This document shows positions 17,575-30,200 of a DNA stretch of 64,000 nt, piece by piece. The stretch is taken from contig NZ_JAIWJF010000001.1 in NCBI RefSeq assembly GCF_021654115.1, positions 310,001 through 374,000 of the forward strand, given 5' to 3'. Numbering within the stretch: the stretch's first letter is position 1; each line of letters opens with the position of its first letter. The position numbers were made by a program, and so were the translations under genes. The notes under the pieces are model-generated. The model saw only the letters and a program-made list of their open reading frames with translations. It was not told the origin of the DNA and did no database searches. The stretch comes from Furfurilactobacillus milii. GTDB lineage: Bacteria > Bacillota > Bacilli > Lactobacillales > Lactobacillaceae.

Positions 17575-18393
17575 GGGTTAAGCGGAATTCTCAGGATTTT
17601 GGAGCGCGATATTGCTCATATTATTCGTCCCCAATAAACTTATGTCACAACCTCACATTTTTTTATTCACATAGATTGCATATATGGCAAAATAGTTTAT
17701 TTCAATGTGGTACAGATGGGCGCAGGGATGAAGGGAAAGAAATGAACCGATAAATGTAATGAAATATTTTTAAAAGACAAAAAGCACACCGATGATTTAC
17801 AAATTTCAAATTCTTTCTTACAGAAACACTTTTCATGTGAAAATAAAATGTTCTCAATAAAATGAATCGATTAAAACGCTGACATATCAAAAGTATTTCC
17901 GAAAATGGGATGGCTCAAATTGGTTGCAAAGTTGCGTACATATGCTTGAATTTATTGATTGCTTGAACTATTCTGAGTTTAATGATACTTTAATTTTTTT
18001 ATATTATAAATTTTTATTCTTAGAACAACCAATAAACGATTTATCGACCAGCTTACGGATTATTTGGCTAATACATCCGTTTTTTATTGTCTCGGTAACT
18101 TTGATACGCGAAAGGGTATTGTTTTAAACCATTTTAATGAATTGTCATCCGGCTTCATTGTGAATGATGGAGCATGTCCAGCAGTGATGTATTAAACGAA
18201 CCGGACAGATACTCGCTTAGATTAGATGACTAAAAGCTATTTATCTTCAATGTAGATATAAGTTAGCACGCTAACAGCAGAAATTGACTTTACCAACAGC
18301 AGACTTAGCAAAGCTTTTTTAACTTCTGTTCAAAACAACGTCTTGTAAAAAAGAGTTAAAGAGAACTGAAAGTTTCATTAGGAGAGGTAAGTC
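17575..18393. other. Long AT-rich intergenic region before the adhesin
   Basis: About 800 bases without a convincing gene. Open frames here lack ribosome sites and family features. The stretch is much more AT-rich than the flanking genes and probably holds the adhesin promoter and a long 5' leader. No repeat of the structured-element family was found in it. Confidence 0.5.
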
Positions 18394-21300
18394 ATGTTAA
18401 AAAGCAAATTTAGGCATGTAGCCGAAAAAAACCATTATAAAATGTACAAGGCAGGCAAGGCATGGGTATTTGCCAACATTATTGCCTTGAGTCTTGGCGC
18501 AGCCGTAGCTACGTCAACGACTAAGCCTGTGAAGGCTGATACAGGCAGTAACACGGATATTGAAATGCCGAGTGGTAGTTCGAATGCTCAGCAGAATAGC
18601 GCCGTGGTTCAGCCATCAACGAAGGCCAGCAGTACAAGCTCATCAACAGATTCAATAAAAACAACTGACACAAAATCAGTAGCCGCCAGTAATTCTGAGT
18701 CAAGCACTGTAACAACGACTAATGAACATGCTACCAGTGTGTCAAAATCAGAGTCTAATCAATCAAATAACAATAGTTCAACTAGCCAGAGGCCTTCTCA
18801 AGCTAGCCAGACCAATACTGTAAACACCTCGGTCGCCAACAAATTTTCGGCGGCCTCTTTGACATCAAACAATGCTGCTGAGAGTGGCACGACTGAATCC
18901 TCTCAAACAGCCTCTACTGGATCGATTGAATCAGCTAATCAAGAACAAGCGAACGCAAATGATACAACAAGCGTGGCTTCCTCAAACAATAATAGTCAAG
19001 GCGCAATGGCGATTGTGTCATCATTACAGGCTGGTAAACCGGCCAGCTCTATTTCAGCAACTAAAATTGCCGCTACAAATTCGACGCAGACAAGCGCAGT
19101 TATTAATGGTGACAGTAAAAGTGCGACTTCTCAGGTTGCACAAACTGTAACAGCACCTGCTGAAGCAGTTAGTTCTGCATTAACATCCACTGCAAACAAT
19201 CGAGCTGTAGCTTATTTACCAGCTGCTACAATTGATTCTAGCCAGTTTGTTAAGGGCACAAAAGTAACTTTTAGTAATGAAGGTGGCCTAATCGTTGAGC
19301 TACCCGATGATTCTGATATCAACACGATTGAACGGACTAAAACGATACTGTCAGAAATGCATGTTAACCAGTCTATGATTGAGGTCAAAGCTGCTACTGC
19401 TGTAAGTTCGGATTATCAGGCTGGTGAAAAAGCAGCCCTAGGGGATTTACCAGATCAATTTTGGAGTGGCTCAGGATCGAGGTCTGGCGCCCCTCTTTCC
19501 GATTGGATTGGGACTAAAATTGATGCCCCCGATTATAGCGCACAGTATTCGTCTTTCCAGAAAGCAACAACGGATGCTGAGAAAAATGCAATCACTACAA
19601 ACGTTGAAGCGTCAATCAATGAATGGGTAAGCGGCATACTGGCCAAGATTGACCCATCAACAATCTCGAATAGCCCCGCGTTTACATCGATCGGGAGTTT
19701 GGATTCGACTGCCTCGGCCGATGCAAAGCAAGGGTACACCGATGTGATTAAAAACTTTGTTAAAGGTGAACTCACTGCAGAGGCCTACTACCTGTGGCTA
19801 GTCAAAATTACGGCTGATACAGATAACAGCCTTTATTATGGTACTCAAGGATATAATGATGCGGGAACAGATGGAAACGGAAAAGCGTTACCACACTTTG
19901 CAACTTTACTGAATGAATTAAATAAATTTTCAACTGATACTGCATCTGATACTAATTTAATCAATGCATATAATGCCGGTCACGCGACATCCCTGTCATG
20001 GTTTACGGGTGATGGTACAGAGGACGGCAAACTTCAACAAGCCTTGGGTAGCAGTGCTGCCACGCCAGGTTTTCATAAAAACGTGTTGCTGAGTGAAATT
20101 GGCGCCGCAGGCAATGGTGAGACCAGTGCTAATAGTCAAAACTTGCAGTCAATCCAATATAATATTACTGGAGGACCAATACCTGATGCGACATTCATTG
20201 GATATCCTGCAGTTTTGCATGCGTTTGAAGGATCGGCAAACTTTCCTAAGTCAATAGCAGGAGGGACGGCCAGTTTTGATAACTTAACTGGTTTAGAGCA
20301 AACGTTAGCCACAACGGCCCTACATGCGTATTACGATGAATGGGAAGATGTAGTTAATGCTGCGTTCAAACAAGCCACGCAAGATGCATTATCTGGTAAT
20401 GCTTTAGCCTTAGATTATCTTTCAACACGAACAAAAGACAACCTTGTGGTGCCACCACTTTATGCTTCAAATACGGACCAAGCTGATATTTATCTATTTG
20501 CCTATCAAACTGCTAAGGCTTATTTATCCGGTTATGAGACAAAAAATGGATTGGACTTGCCTAAATCAACGATGTATTTCGGTGCTGGGAATACATCATT
20601 GGATGCGAACAGTACTAGTGAAAATACCGTTCCGTCGCCGTTAGATTTAGCAATTAAATCGGTTCTCACTGGGCAAAATTACACCTATAGTACCGCTTCA
20701 AATGGAATCGATAATAGTAATAATGATAATAAAGTTGCGGCGATTGTTGGTTCAAATTTTCAGTCGGCTGGCTATAATAATAGTACTGATCCAAGCACTG
20801 GTAATGCTGACTGGATTGCGACTGCGGCTCAAAACGATATGTACCAGCTTGCACTTAATGTTGCCGATCAGGCCAAGACGGATTTTTTGTCTGATATCCA
20901 GCTAGCAATTAATAACAAAGATCTTTCAAAATTGGAAAATGCGGCTGATTTTCTGCCGACTGCTGCGGGCCCTGGTGCGCTTTCAAACGCTCAATACGAG
21001 TATTACAAGAATAATTCGTATGTTTACTACAAGGTCTTTAGTGCGCTCTACAATAGCTATTTCACAAATACGGACGGTACTTCAAATAACATTATTCAGA
21101 ATGCAATTAAAGATGCCGACGCGTACGTGATAAAAAGTGGGGACTCCAATAATGGTCATCCAGTTGCACAAAGTTTAGCTGATGCCGAGAAAGCGACGCC
21201 TACATTGGTAGCCAAAGTTAATGACAACAACATCACTTTAAATGGGGATGTTACTTACACGGCGCCATACTCAGAGACAATTAACTCAACTGGTAAATCG

Positions 21301-24300
21301 GCTCCGGTGACTGGTATCACTACTATTACACCTGCTGCTGAGACAACGATTAAGAGCACTGATTTAAGTGCCGCAAATACGGCGAACGCGCAGCAAGTCA
21401 TTCAAAATGCGATTAATTATGCCTATGTCCATGAGGAATCTGTCGCAATTCCGGCTTATGAAGCTGGCTATGCTGCTGTTCAAAAGAATTTAAATGTGAC
21501 CCCCGCTACTGCTGATCAAGCGGTTGTTGATACGCAAAATAGTACTTATCAATTTGAAAACAAGAGTAGTGTTACGGATACCATTACTCCCGTTCTAGCA
21601 ACGACTAATCCTGATGGATCAACCGTTTGGAATGCACATTATAGTAATGCTGACGGTACCACGACAGTCGTGACAGTTAACCGAGCAGCCAATCCAGCTG
21701 ATCCTAAAGCAGGTGCCATCATCACGATGCAGGTAGTTGTTGACGGGACTGGCAGTACGACCACACCAGACAGTGGTGTCGTTGCGCCCGCAGCAGTCAA
21801 GCTGGACTCCGGTGCTTCGGTAACTGGTGTACAAGTTAAATATCCTAGTTTGCAGTTAAACAGCAACGTCGCTGCCGATAAAACTAATCCAAAATATACA
21901 GATGTGACACTTGCTGACAACGGTGATGGAACATTTAGTTATACGTTTGTGCGAGACGCCCAAAGTGAAATTACAACGGAGAGTACTGGCAGTCAAGTAA
22001 CTAAAGATGGAACCCAAACTGGGAATGTTTATCAAGCCGGTTGGAATTATCGGAAGTCCTTTATAAGCGAAATTACTCTGAAACAGCAAACAGCTGACAC
22101 TGAGTATCGCAACACAAAGGGAAGCACTGATAATGCACTGACGAATCAACAGATTTATGCTGGTTTCTTTGAGAATAATGATCAAAATGGTAAGCCAATT
22201 CCTAACGATAATGCCACTAGTTCATTGGAAATCGATCCAGTTACAGATGCTGATGGTATTGTCGACAAAACGACTAACGTGAAGACGGCTTACGGGCAAT
22301 TTAAGCAAGAAAAAATCACCAATCTTGATGGTTCATATGTCAACGTGACCTTAAATACCGATGGCAGTGTCAATTACCAGGTTTACGATACTAAGGGTAA
22401 GGAATCAGCAAAGAACGCTGAGGGCACGCTTGCTGCTAATGCGTCAAAAATTGAAATTGATAATCAAGATGCCGGTCCTAACGACCTCAATTCATCCTAT
22501 GTCACGATTACAAGAAGCTTGAATGATGCCATTACTGTCCACGAAATTGGTGTACAAGCAAAGATGATCAATAATTTGGATGTTGTCAATAATGGGACGA
22601 CCGCCACAGCCACTGTTTCAATGGGTGCAAACGTTGAACCGTCGATGACATCGACTACCATTGTGACACCGGTAAGTGCTCTGCACCAAGGGGTTCTCTT
22701 TACCAAAGATACGATTGATCCGAAGTTTGGTGGCATTGGTATTAACAGTGTCTACGATAATAAGAAAGATACTCAAGGCAACCCCTTACCCAACACAAAG
22801 GGATTAACCTACCAAGGTACTGTTAATGGGGCGAGTGTTGATTCAACGACTACGCCAAATACGCCGGCTTATTACGGTGAACCAGAAAACACGACAACCA
22901 CGATTCAGTACATTGCCACTAACGCTTCAAATTCAAAGACGGGCACTACTGCTTCAATTGATATCAGTGGGCCAACGCCTAAAGTAGTCATTAAACTTGG
23001 AACGATGACTGATCCAGTTTCTGGCACAACAGTTGTAAAATCTTCGTCAGAATTTGACCCGACTAAGACGACTGATAGTAACAGTGGCACATCAGTCTTC
23101 GATTGGTTAAAGAAAGACGGAACGTTGGGTGTTACTAATTTACCAACTAATTGGGTATATGATGACGCTACTAAGACTTTGACTTACGCGCCAACTACTG
23201 CCGCCGATAAGGCTGCGTTGATAAAGGCAATCACGGATACTAAAGACGGTAAGTACTCAATTAATTGGTCTAATTCAAGTAATCACACGGGTCCGGCGTT
23301 AATTGATCAGTACAATGACGTCATGAACATTCAGGTTGATGCGACTCTCCAGGGTCAAGCCACGATGTCACAAACGATTGATACCTCAGATTCAAAACAA
23401 GTTAATACTGATCACCAGTATACTTTCACAAATGCGGCTATTGTTGGCGCAACCAAGGCGGGTGATCCTAACGGCTTGGTTACTGACTACATTGAAAAGT
23501 GGGCTAAGTCTGACGGTACCGATTCAAAGACGTACACCGGTGCGATTAATGGAATGCCTCTACCCAAAGGTGTCAGTGCTGTTACGTTGAAGGCCAACGG
23601 GGATGTTGTCGTTACTTTTGACCCGAAGGCTGCCACCAGTAACTACAGTGCTCAAACTAAGAAAAATGACATTAAATTAGTGCTACCATTTACGGTTGAT
23701 TCAACTGGTAAATATGTGCCAGCCAGCGCTGATACTGCCGATCCGATGTCGGGTTTAACGCTTGACATGACAATGGAAGCTGACGTTAAAGTATCCTATA
23801 AACCGGCTGCTGGTGGTGCTAATACAACCGTCACCCAAAATGGTCAGTCCACTAATGTCGACTATGCGGCTACTACTGCCGATCTTCAAACACCAAATAC
23901 CCAGACAGGAGTGGCTTTGGGTAGTGAGTATTCCGCAACAGTTCCCGCCACCATTGCGGCTGATAAGACAGCCAACTTCGATGGGGCAACTTACAAATTA
24001 ATTAACGGAACAGCAACTAACGACCCAACTGGTGTCAATATCGATAACGCCACCGTTGAGTTTGGGACAAATGACAAGACATATCTGTACGCCAAAACGG
24101 TCGGGGTTATTCAAGGCGTGACGCCAAACAAGCCAACGGTTACTGTCAACAAGACAGCCACGATTGCTGATGGTGTGACGGAAACTATTGACCTAAGCAA
24201 AGAAGCTTCAGATTATGACTGGAATACGGTTACTTTTACGCCTGACGCCAATACTTCGGATAAGTATGATGTTAAGAATGTTGTTGTGAACAAAACTGCC

Positions 24301-26993
24301 AAATCTGTAACCGTCACTTTTACGCCAAAAACACGCGCTGACGATCTGGACTTCATGGCTGATGCTTACGAAGATGGATTGCCACTAAACGGTTGGTTAA
24401 CGGATCAAAAGACAGTAACTGGAAGCACGACACCAGTTTTGAACAATGCCTTATATGTTGAAACAAAAGCGGAACCTACTTTAGACAATTACACTAAAAC
24501 TGCCACAATTGATGTGGCGAAGAGTGGTTCTGGCTATGATGCGACTGCGCACACTTACACATTTGATGTGCCAGCGAGTGCTTTGAGCACGCAAGAATTA
24601 ACGTTATTAGCTCAAGGGCAAAATCTAGTACTGACGAATGCTTCTTCAGCAACTGATGTCGAAAAGGGCTATTCTTCGTACAGCTCTGACAATTGGGGCA
24701 GCGTTAAGTCTATGGCAATTTCCATGAATGCTGATGGTACAGCGCATATCGTTGCGACGTTAGATACGAGCTCGACGCCGGAAAACAGTTTACAAAATGG
24801 TGCTATTTTGCTAGCAGGTGCCAGCAGTGATTCACCGGCTGATTCTGGGATTCACTTAGCTTTGACATTGACCAACGACTTGACGCAAGACAGTACTGGC
24901 CTGCCAGCAAATGTAACAAAGCCAACTTATGCCGATATTGATGGCAAACATTGAAGAGCACTGATAGTGTCACTTCAAAGGCAGTTGCTGGATACGCTAT
25001 TACAGGTGCAACCTTTAATGGCGCGCCTGTTCCAGCCTCTGAGTTAACGAACAACGCTGATGGCACGACGACTTATACCGTTACCCATGGTTGGGGTAGC
25101 AACAGCGGTTCAACGAAGGCGGATAAGCTAGTGTGGACTTATGGACCAGCCAAAGTGGCTGCTACGATTGGGGCGCAATCCAAGTTTTATGGAATGGCGG
25201 ATCCAACAACACCGTATGCTGTGACAGGTTTGTCATCATGGCTGAAAGCCCCCAAAGCAGGGTGGCAAGCTGATGACTTTACAAGAACTTATGCTAAAAC
25301 GAATACCGCGAAGGATCCGCGCAAAGATCCTGTGGGCGACTATGCTGTTACCCTTAGTGACCAAGGAATTAAAGATTTGCAGGCTGCTAACCCGGACTAC
25401 ACGATTACTGATGCTGCTGGCAAGTCGACTGTTAATAAGATTGTAGCTGGTAAGTTAACAATTAAGCCAGCGCCAATAAAGTCAACGACTAAGAATGCAA
25501 CACGAGTTTATAACGGTAAATCAATTGCTGATGACAACACTAATTCAGACGGCTCAGCTTATGTACCAACCTTCTTCTTTAAGCCAGCAGATTCGACTAA
25601 ATCAACAGCGGTACCAGCAGATTTGAAATTGACTGATCCGCAAGACTATAGCTACTTCTTAGCTGACGGCACAACGCCAATTGTGGCTAGTGATGCTAAG
25701 AAAGTTGGGACGTATGTTTGGAAGCTGAGCGCTGCTGGTAAAAAAGCACTTTATCAACGACTGGGCAATGCAGATGGTGAGAATCTAGATTTAGACTTCT
25801 TGTTGTCTGATGATTCGTTAGATAGCGGTGAATATACGATTACCGCTGATCCATTAGACGTTTCCGTTAATGATGGTTCTCGTGTTTACAACGGTAATGA
25901 TATTGGTACAGATGCGTCGAGCACCGACAAGAAAGACTTTACCAAGATCACGTTTAAGAACAAGAAGGGTGATTCGACCCAGATTCCTGACTCAATCTCA
26001 TTGGATCCTAAGACTGATTTCACTTACAAAAATGCGAAGGGAGAAATAATTCCTTACAGCTCAGTCAAGGATGCCGGCACATATACTTGGACAGTAAATG
26101 ATGCAGGCAAGGCGGCCATTGCAGCTCACTTCGGTGAAGTTAAGGATGCGAATGGTAAGGTAACCCAGCAAGCCAATTTCTCTATCGATGACAGTCAATT
26201 AACTGGAAGTTGCACGATTACGCCGGTTGCAATTATTATCGGTGCTCCTACGTTGGAAAAGACGTATGACGGGAATGCTTATACCGGAACCGACAATGTT
26301 GCGAAAATTACTGGTCAACCGGCTAACGGTACAGCATTGAAGTACTCAATGACTGACATCAGTAATGACAAAGATGTCGGCACTTACACGATAACTATTA
26401 TGGCGACTGGGAGTGACAACCCTGATTACACAATCACGGTTACGGCTGGTTCGTTGAAGATCGACCCGCGGACTTCGACAACGACACCGCCAAGTACACC
26501 GACAAATCCGGGAAATCCTAATAAACCCAGTGGCAATCAACCTGAGACGCCTAATGTACAGCAGCACACTTCGGTAACGCCAAATCATTCGGGACAAACA
26601 CCTGCACAAACGGCTGTCCCGACGATTCCAGCTAAAACTGACCCACATTCACAAACGGCAACGCCTAGTGTTCCAGCTGAAGTGACACCTGTACAAACAA
26701 GTGCTTTGACTAAAGTCACACCCGTACCAGCGGCTACTTCGATTGTTCCACGTGTAACAATGACAATCAATGCACGACCTATCGCTATGCCATTTATTAC
26801 TCGAACAGTAAGAGAGTTAGCTGCACCAATTGTCGCAACTCAAAAAACGACACGAAGAGCACCTTCAAAAGAGAATGCTTTGCCAAATACTGGTGAGCAG
26901 AATTCGAATGTAGCGTTGATTATTGGCATTACTCTCTTCACTAATTGTTTAATATTTGCGGCTGTTCGCAAACTTAGACGTGAGCGTAGCTAA
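18394..26993 (+). pseudogene. Giant KxYKxGKxW/LPxTG adhesin, split by a frameshift
   Basis: The first frame (18394-24954, 2186 residues) begins with a KxYKxGKxW-type signal (KMYKAGKAWVFA at about 16-27). A Ser/Thr/Asn-rich stretch follows to about residue 270, then a large unique region and many beta-rich segments. The second frame (24951-26993) continues with MBG-like repeats (TRVYNGKSIAD, SRVYNGNDIGT, EKTYDGNAYTG), a Pro/Thr-rich wall spanner, LPNTGE, a membrane helix and RKLRRERS. One missing A in GGCAAACATTG (24943-24953) explains the break: restoring it gives DGKTLKS and joins both frames into about 2,866 residues. Phase variation, decay or an assembly error are all possible. Confidence 0.88.
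26744..26759. other. parS-like palindrome inside the adhesin gene
   Basis: TGTTCCACGTGTAACA matches TGTTNCACGTGAAACA at every position except 12. It lies within coding sequence near the cell-wall anchor region, where chance identity is also possible. Confidence 0.35.
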
Positions 26994-27033
26994 AGCTTGT
27001 GGAATGGCTTTTAGCGAACTAGATTTAAACAAG

Positions 27034-27075
27034 AACGACGATTCTTAAAAAATTAAGGATCGTCGTTTTATTTTG
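27034..27075 (+). terminator. Adhesin terminator
   Basis: AACGACGAT...ATCGTCGTT stem with an AT-rich loop and a T tract, 40 bases after the LPxTG frame. Confidence 0.85.
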
Positions 27076-27217
27076 TCAATTTTGCCTAACCATTGGGAAA
27101 ACTATCTTTAAGTATTTAAATATTCAAAAGTCTAGCTTAGATAAGCACTAATTGAGCAATCTATTAAAAATTGCTTGAGTGGCCTGAAAAGATGACAAAA
27201 GATGATACTAATGGTTT

Positions 27218-27231
27218 GGTAATCGCTTACA
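27218..27231 (+). promoter_or_regulatory. cre-like CcpA site before the FMN-binding protein
   Basis: GGTAATCGCTTACA matches the cre consensus TGNAANCGNTNNCA at 13 of 14 positions and lies about 90 bases before the start codon. Confidence 0.55.
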
Positions 27232-27318
27232 AAAATCCCTATACAAACCCGCGTTGCAGTGCTAAAATTTATTACTGTAAAGAGTATGAAAATTAAATCA
27301 CAAGGGGTGCATTACATA

Positions 27319-28359
27319 ATGAACAAATTAGGTATGAAAGCAGCCACTGTTGCTGCAGCATTAACCATGGGCAGTTCATTAGTAGTATTACCATCAGGAA
27401 CTGCTAAGGCTAGTTCAAATAATAACCAAGTTGTCATCAAACAATTGGATGGCAGTCCTCACAACAATGAATCATTTGGTGTTACGACCGTTGCTATGAA
27501 GGGTAAGAAGATCTTGGCTGCTAAGGTTGATGAATTCCAATTCATCAAGACTTCACAGTCAAAGGGCTTCACTAGTGTTCCAAACAGCGACAAAAAGTTT
27601 GGCCAAGAAGGTTACAAGAAGGGCGAAACTTTAATTTCCAAAGCTAATAACGACAAAGCATACTCCGCATTGATGAAGAATATCGCGCACTCAACTAAGG
27701 GCCGTGAAGAATCTTTGACTGCCATTGAGAACTACGTCAAGGGCAAGACCGCTAGTCAACTTTACGCTGCTGCTAAGAAGAACAAGGCAATGCAGAAGAA
27801 GGTTATCTCTGGTGCTACTTTAACCAGCACGAACGGTTACGTTAAGGCTATCGCTGATGCAGCTACCAAAGGTTATACCACTAAGGGATCCAAAGTTTCT
27901 GGTGACAATGTTGTGCTGAAGCAAACTAATGGTGCTCCACATGGTAATGAATCATTTGCTGTTACGACAGTTGCCATGAGCGGTGACAAAGTTGCTGCTT
28001 CAAGCATTGACGAATTCCAGTTCATTAACACAAAGCAAAACAAGGGCTACAAGGGTGTTCCAAACAGTTACGCCAAGTTTGGTAAAGAAGGTTACAAGAG
28101 TAACGAAATCTTGATTTCCAAGCAAGCTAACGACAAGAAGTACTCTGCTTTGATGAAGAAACTTGCTAAGTCCAAGCAAGGCCGGATGCAATCAATCAAT
28201 GCTATCAACAAGTGGGTTGCTGGTAAGACTGCTGCTCAAATCACGACTCAAGCTAACAAGACTGTAAGCAAGAAGAGTAACCTTGTTTCAGGTGCTACGT
28301 TAGTTGACTCCAACAACTACTTGAAGTCAATTGCTACCACTGCAACTTCAAATCAATAA
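27319..28359 (+). CDS. Secreted protein with two FMN-binding (flavinylation) domains
   Basis: The 346-residue protein has a Sec signal peptide cleaved after about residue 31 (TAKA) and two tandem copies of a roughly 145-residue domain. Each copy has NESF.VTTVAM, DEFQFI and a C-terminal SGAT motif (164-167 and 324-327). In FMN_bind proteins such as NqrC and PplA the Thr of SGAT carries FMN attached by ApbE. No lipobox, sortase signal or membrane anchor is visible, so it may be released or wall-bound. The Asp that usually precedes SGAT by three or four residues is missing in both copies, so covalent flavin is likely but not assured. Confidence 0.78.
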   Translation: MNKLGMKAATVAAALTMGSSLVVLPSGTAKASSNNNQVVIKQLDGSPHNNESFGVTTVAMKGKKILAAKVDEFQFIKTSQSKGFTSVPNSDKKFGQEGYKKGETLISKANNDKAYSALMKNIAHSTKGREESLTAIENYVKGKTASQLYAAAKKNKAMQKKVISGATLTSTNGYVKAIADAATKGYTTKGSKVSGDNVVLKQTNGAPHGNESFAVTTVAMSGDKVAASSIDEFQFINTKQNKGYKGVPNSYAKFGKEGYKSNEILISKQANDKKYSALMKKLAKSKQGRMQSINAINKWVAGKTAAQITTQANKTVSKKSNLVSGATLVDSNNYLKSIATTATSNQ

Positions 28360-28374
28360 TAATTGAATCAGATG

Positions 28375-28409
28375 AAAGCTTCCGTTTGCACAGAACGGAA
28401 GCTTTTTTG
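28375..28409 (+). terminator. Terminator after the FMN-binding protein
   Basis: AAAGCTTCCGTT...AACGGAAGCTTTTTT, a strong stem followed by T residues. Confidence 0.9.
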
Positions 28410-28443
28410 TATCTAAGCAATTTAGACGCGGAGACAAAAATGT

Positions 28444-28513
28444 GATAATCTAGAACAACTTAAACAACACTATATAAAGCTGTGGCATGAATATTTTTAT
28501 GACACGGCTTTTT
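28444..28513 (+). promoter_or_regulatory. Leader with terminator hairpin before the ABC-F gene
   Basis: A -10 box GATAAT (28444-28449) precedes a hairpin AAAGC.GTG.CAT/ATG.CAC.GCTTTTT at 28476-28513. The hairpin ends 21 bases before the ABC-F start. A terminator inside the leader suggests attenuation, as known for antibiotic-inducible ABC-F genes. No clear anti-terminator was identified. Confidence 0.55.
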
Positions 28514-28534
28514 CTTAAAGACGAGAGGATATTA

Positions 28535-30160
28535 ATGTTAACAGTAAATAACGTCAGCATGCAGTTCGGCACCCGAAAGCTGTATGAGGATATCAACCTT
28601 AAGTTCACCGCGGGCAATTGTTATGGTGTGATTGGGGCAAACGGTGCTGGGAAATCAACCTTCTTAAAGATTATTGAAGGTAAATTAAAGCCAACGACAG
28701 GGACTGTTTCGCTCGGACCAAACGAACGAATGTCCAGTTTGAACCAGAACCATTTTGCCTTCGAAGATGAAGAAGTCATGAACACGGTCATTCAGGGGCA
28801 TGCTAAGTTATATGCAATTATGCAGGAAAAAGATGCCCTATATGCTAAGCCAGACTTCAGTGATGAGGATGGCATGCGCGCCGCTGAATTAGAAGGTGAC
28901 TTTGCTGAAATGGACGGCTGGAATGCCGAAGCGGAAGCTAGTCAAATGTTGCAAGCACTTGGCATCGATGAGTCCATGCATCACATGAAAATGAGCGAAT
29001 TGACCGAACCTCAAAAGGTGAAGGTGTTACTTGGTCAGGCCTTGTTCGGTAACCCTGATATTTTGCTGTTGGATGAACCGACAAACGGACTGGATGTTCA
29101 ATCCATCGCTTGGTTGGAAAATTTCTTGGCTGACTACGATAACACCGTGATTGTGGTTTCACATGACCGGCATTTCTTGAACCAAGTTTGTACCCATATC
29201 TGTGATGTCGATTTTGGTAAGATCACGCTCTTTGTGGGGAACTATGATTTCTGGATGGAAAGTAGCGAATTGGCTGCTAAGCTGAAGTCTAGTGCCAACC
29301 AGAAAAAAGAGGAACAGATTAAGGAACTGCAAGATTTCATTGCCCGGTTTAGTGCCAACGCGTCGAAGTCTAAACAAGCGACTTCGCGCAAGAAACAGTT
29401 GGATAAGATTACGCTTGATGATATTAAACCGTCTACACGGAAATACCCATTTATTCAGTTCACACCAGAACGTGAACTCGGGAACGATTTACTACGTGTT
29501 GAGGATGTTTCGAAAACCATTGAAGGCGTAAAGATTCTCGATAACATTACGTTCACGCTGCGTCCTGGCGATAAAACGGTGTTGATTAGTCGCAATGAAC
29601 TGGCTACCACAACCTTGATGCAAATTATTTCCGGGGAAATGAAACCTGATACGGGAACGGTCACTTGGGGACAAACGGTTAAGAAAACGTACTTGCCACG
29701 TGATATCAACAGCGAGTTCACGGATTCTGATTTGACAGTCATTGACTGGCTTCGGCAGTATGCGCCGAAGGGTGAGGATGACAACACGTTCTTACGTGGG
29801 TTCCTTGGTAAGATGTTATTCTCCGGCGAGGATGTTATGCGTCAGGTGAGCGTCATGTCCGGTGGTGAAAAGGTTCGCTCAATGTTGTCCAAGATGATGC
29901 TGAGTAAGGCAAACGTCTTATTAATGGATGACCCAACTAACCACTTGGACTTGGAATCAATCACAGCCTTGAACAACAGTCTGATTGATTTTAAGGGCTC
30001 TATTGTGTTTACGTCACATGACTATGAGTTCATTCAAACGATTGCTGATCACATTATTGAAGTGACCAGCAAAGGTTTAGTTGAACGATTCGACACGAAG
30101 TATGATGACTTCTTGGAACATGAAGTTGTTCAAAAGCAGGTTCATGATTTGTACGACTAA
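28535..30160 (+). CDS. ABC-F family ATPase, YbiT-like
   Basis: The soluble protein of 541 residues has two nucleotide-binding domains joined by a charged linker (about residues 240-305) and no membrane segments. ABC-F proteins act on the ribosome as translation factors or antibiotic-resistance factors. Domain 1 has Walker A GANGAGKST and LLLDEPTNGLD, but its signature is LTEPQ instead of LSGGQ. Domain 2 has MSGGEKVRSML and LLMDDPTNHLD, but its Walker A is degenerate (SRNELATTT). ATG 28535 follows GAGAGGA. An in-frame ATG at 28487 lies inside the leader hairpin. Confidence 0.9.
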   Translation: MLTVNNVSMQFGTRKLYEDINLKFTAGNCYGVIGANGAGKSTFLKIIEGKLKPTTGTVSLGPNERMSSLNQNHFAFEDEEVMNTVIQGHAKLYAIMQEKDALYAKPDFSDEDGMRAAELEGDFAEMDGWNAEAEASQMLQALGIDESMHHMKMSELTEPQKVKVLLGQALFGNPDILLLDEPTNGLDVQSIAWLENFLADYDNTVIVVSHDRHFLNQVCTHICDVDFGKITLFVGNYDFWMESSELAAKLKSSANQKKEEQIKELQDFIARFSANASKSKQATSRKKQLDKITLDDIKPSTRKYPFIQFTPERELGNDLLRVEDVSKTIEGVKILDNITFTLRPGDKTVLISRNELATTTLMQIISGEMKPDTGTVTWGQTVKKTYLPRDINSEFTDSDLTVIDWLRQYAPKGEDDNTFLRGFLGKMLFSGEDVMRQVSVMSGGEKVRSMLSKMMLSKANVLLMDDPTNHLDLESITALNNSLIDFKGSIVFTSHDYEFIQTIADHIIEVTSKGLVERFDTKYDDFLEHEVVQKQVHDLYD

Positions 30161-30200
30161 CTATATTTCATCTACTGGGGTTATTATGCCACCTATGGTT

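Noticed and set aside
17514-18127. Short open frames in the spacer before the adhesin
   Set aside because: They lack ribosome sites and family features, and lie in AT-rich sequence overlapping a terminator.
21619-21920. Antisense frames inside the adhesin
   Set aside because: Long frames opposite a Thr/Ser/Asn-rich gene are expected by codon composition, and they have no ribosome sites or domains.
18394-24954. Programmed -1 ribosomal frameshift joining the adhesin halves
   Set aside because: The site GGCAAACAT is not a canonical X-XXY-YYZ slippery heptamer and no downstream stem or pseudoknot was evident. A single-base change is simpler.
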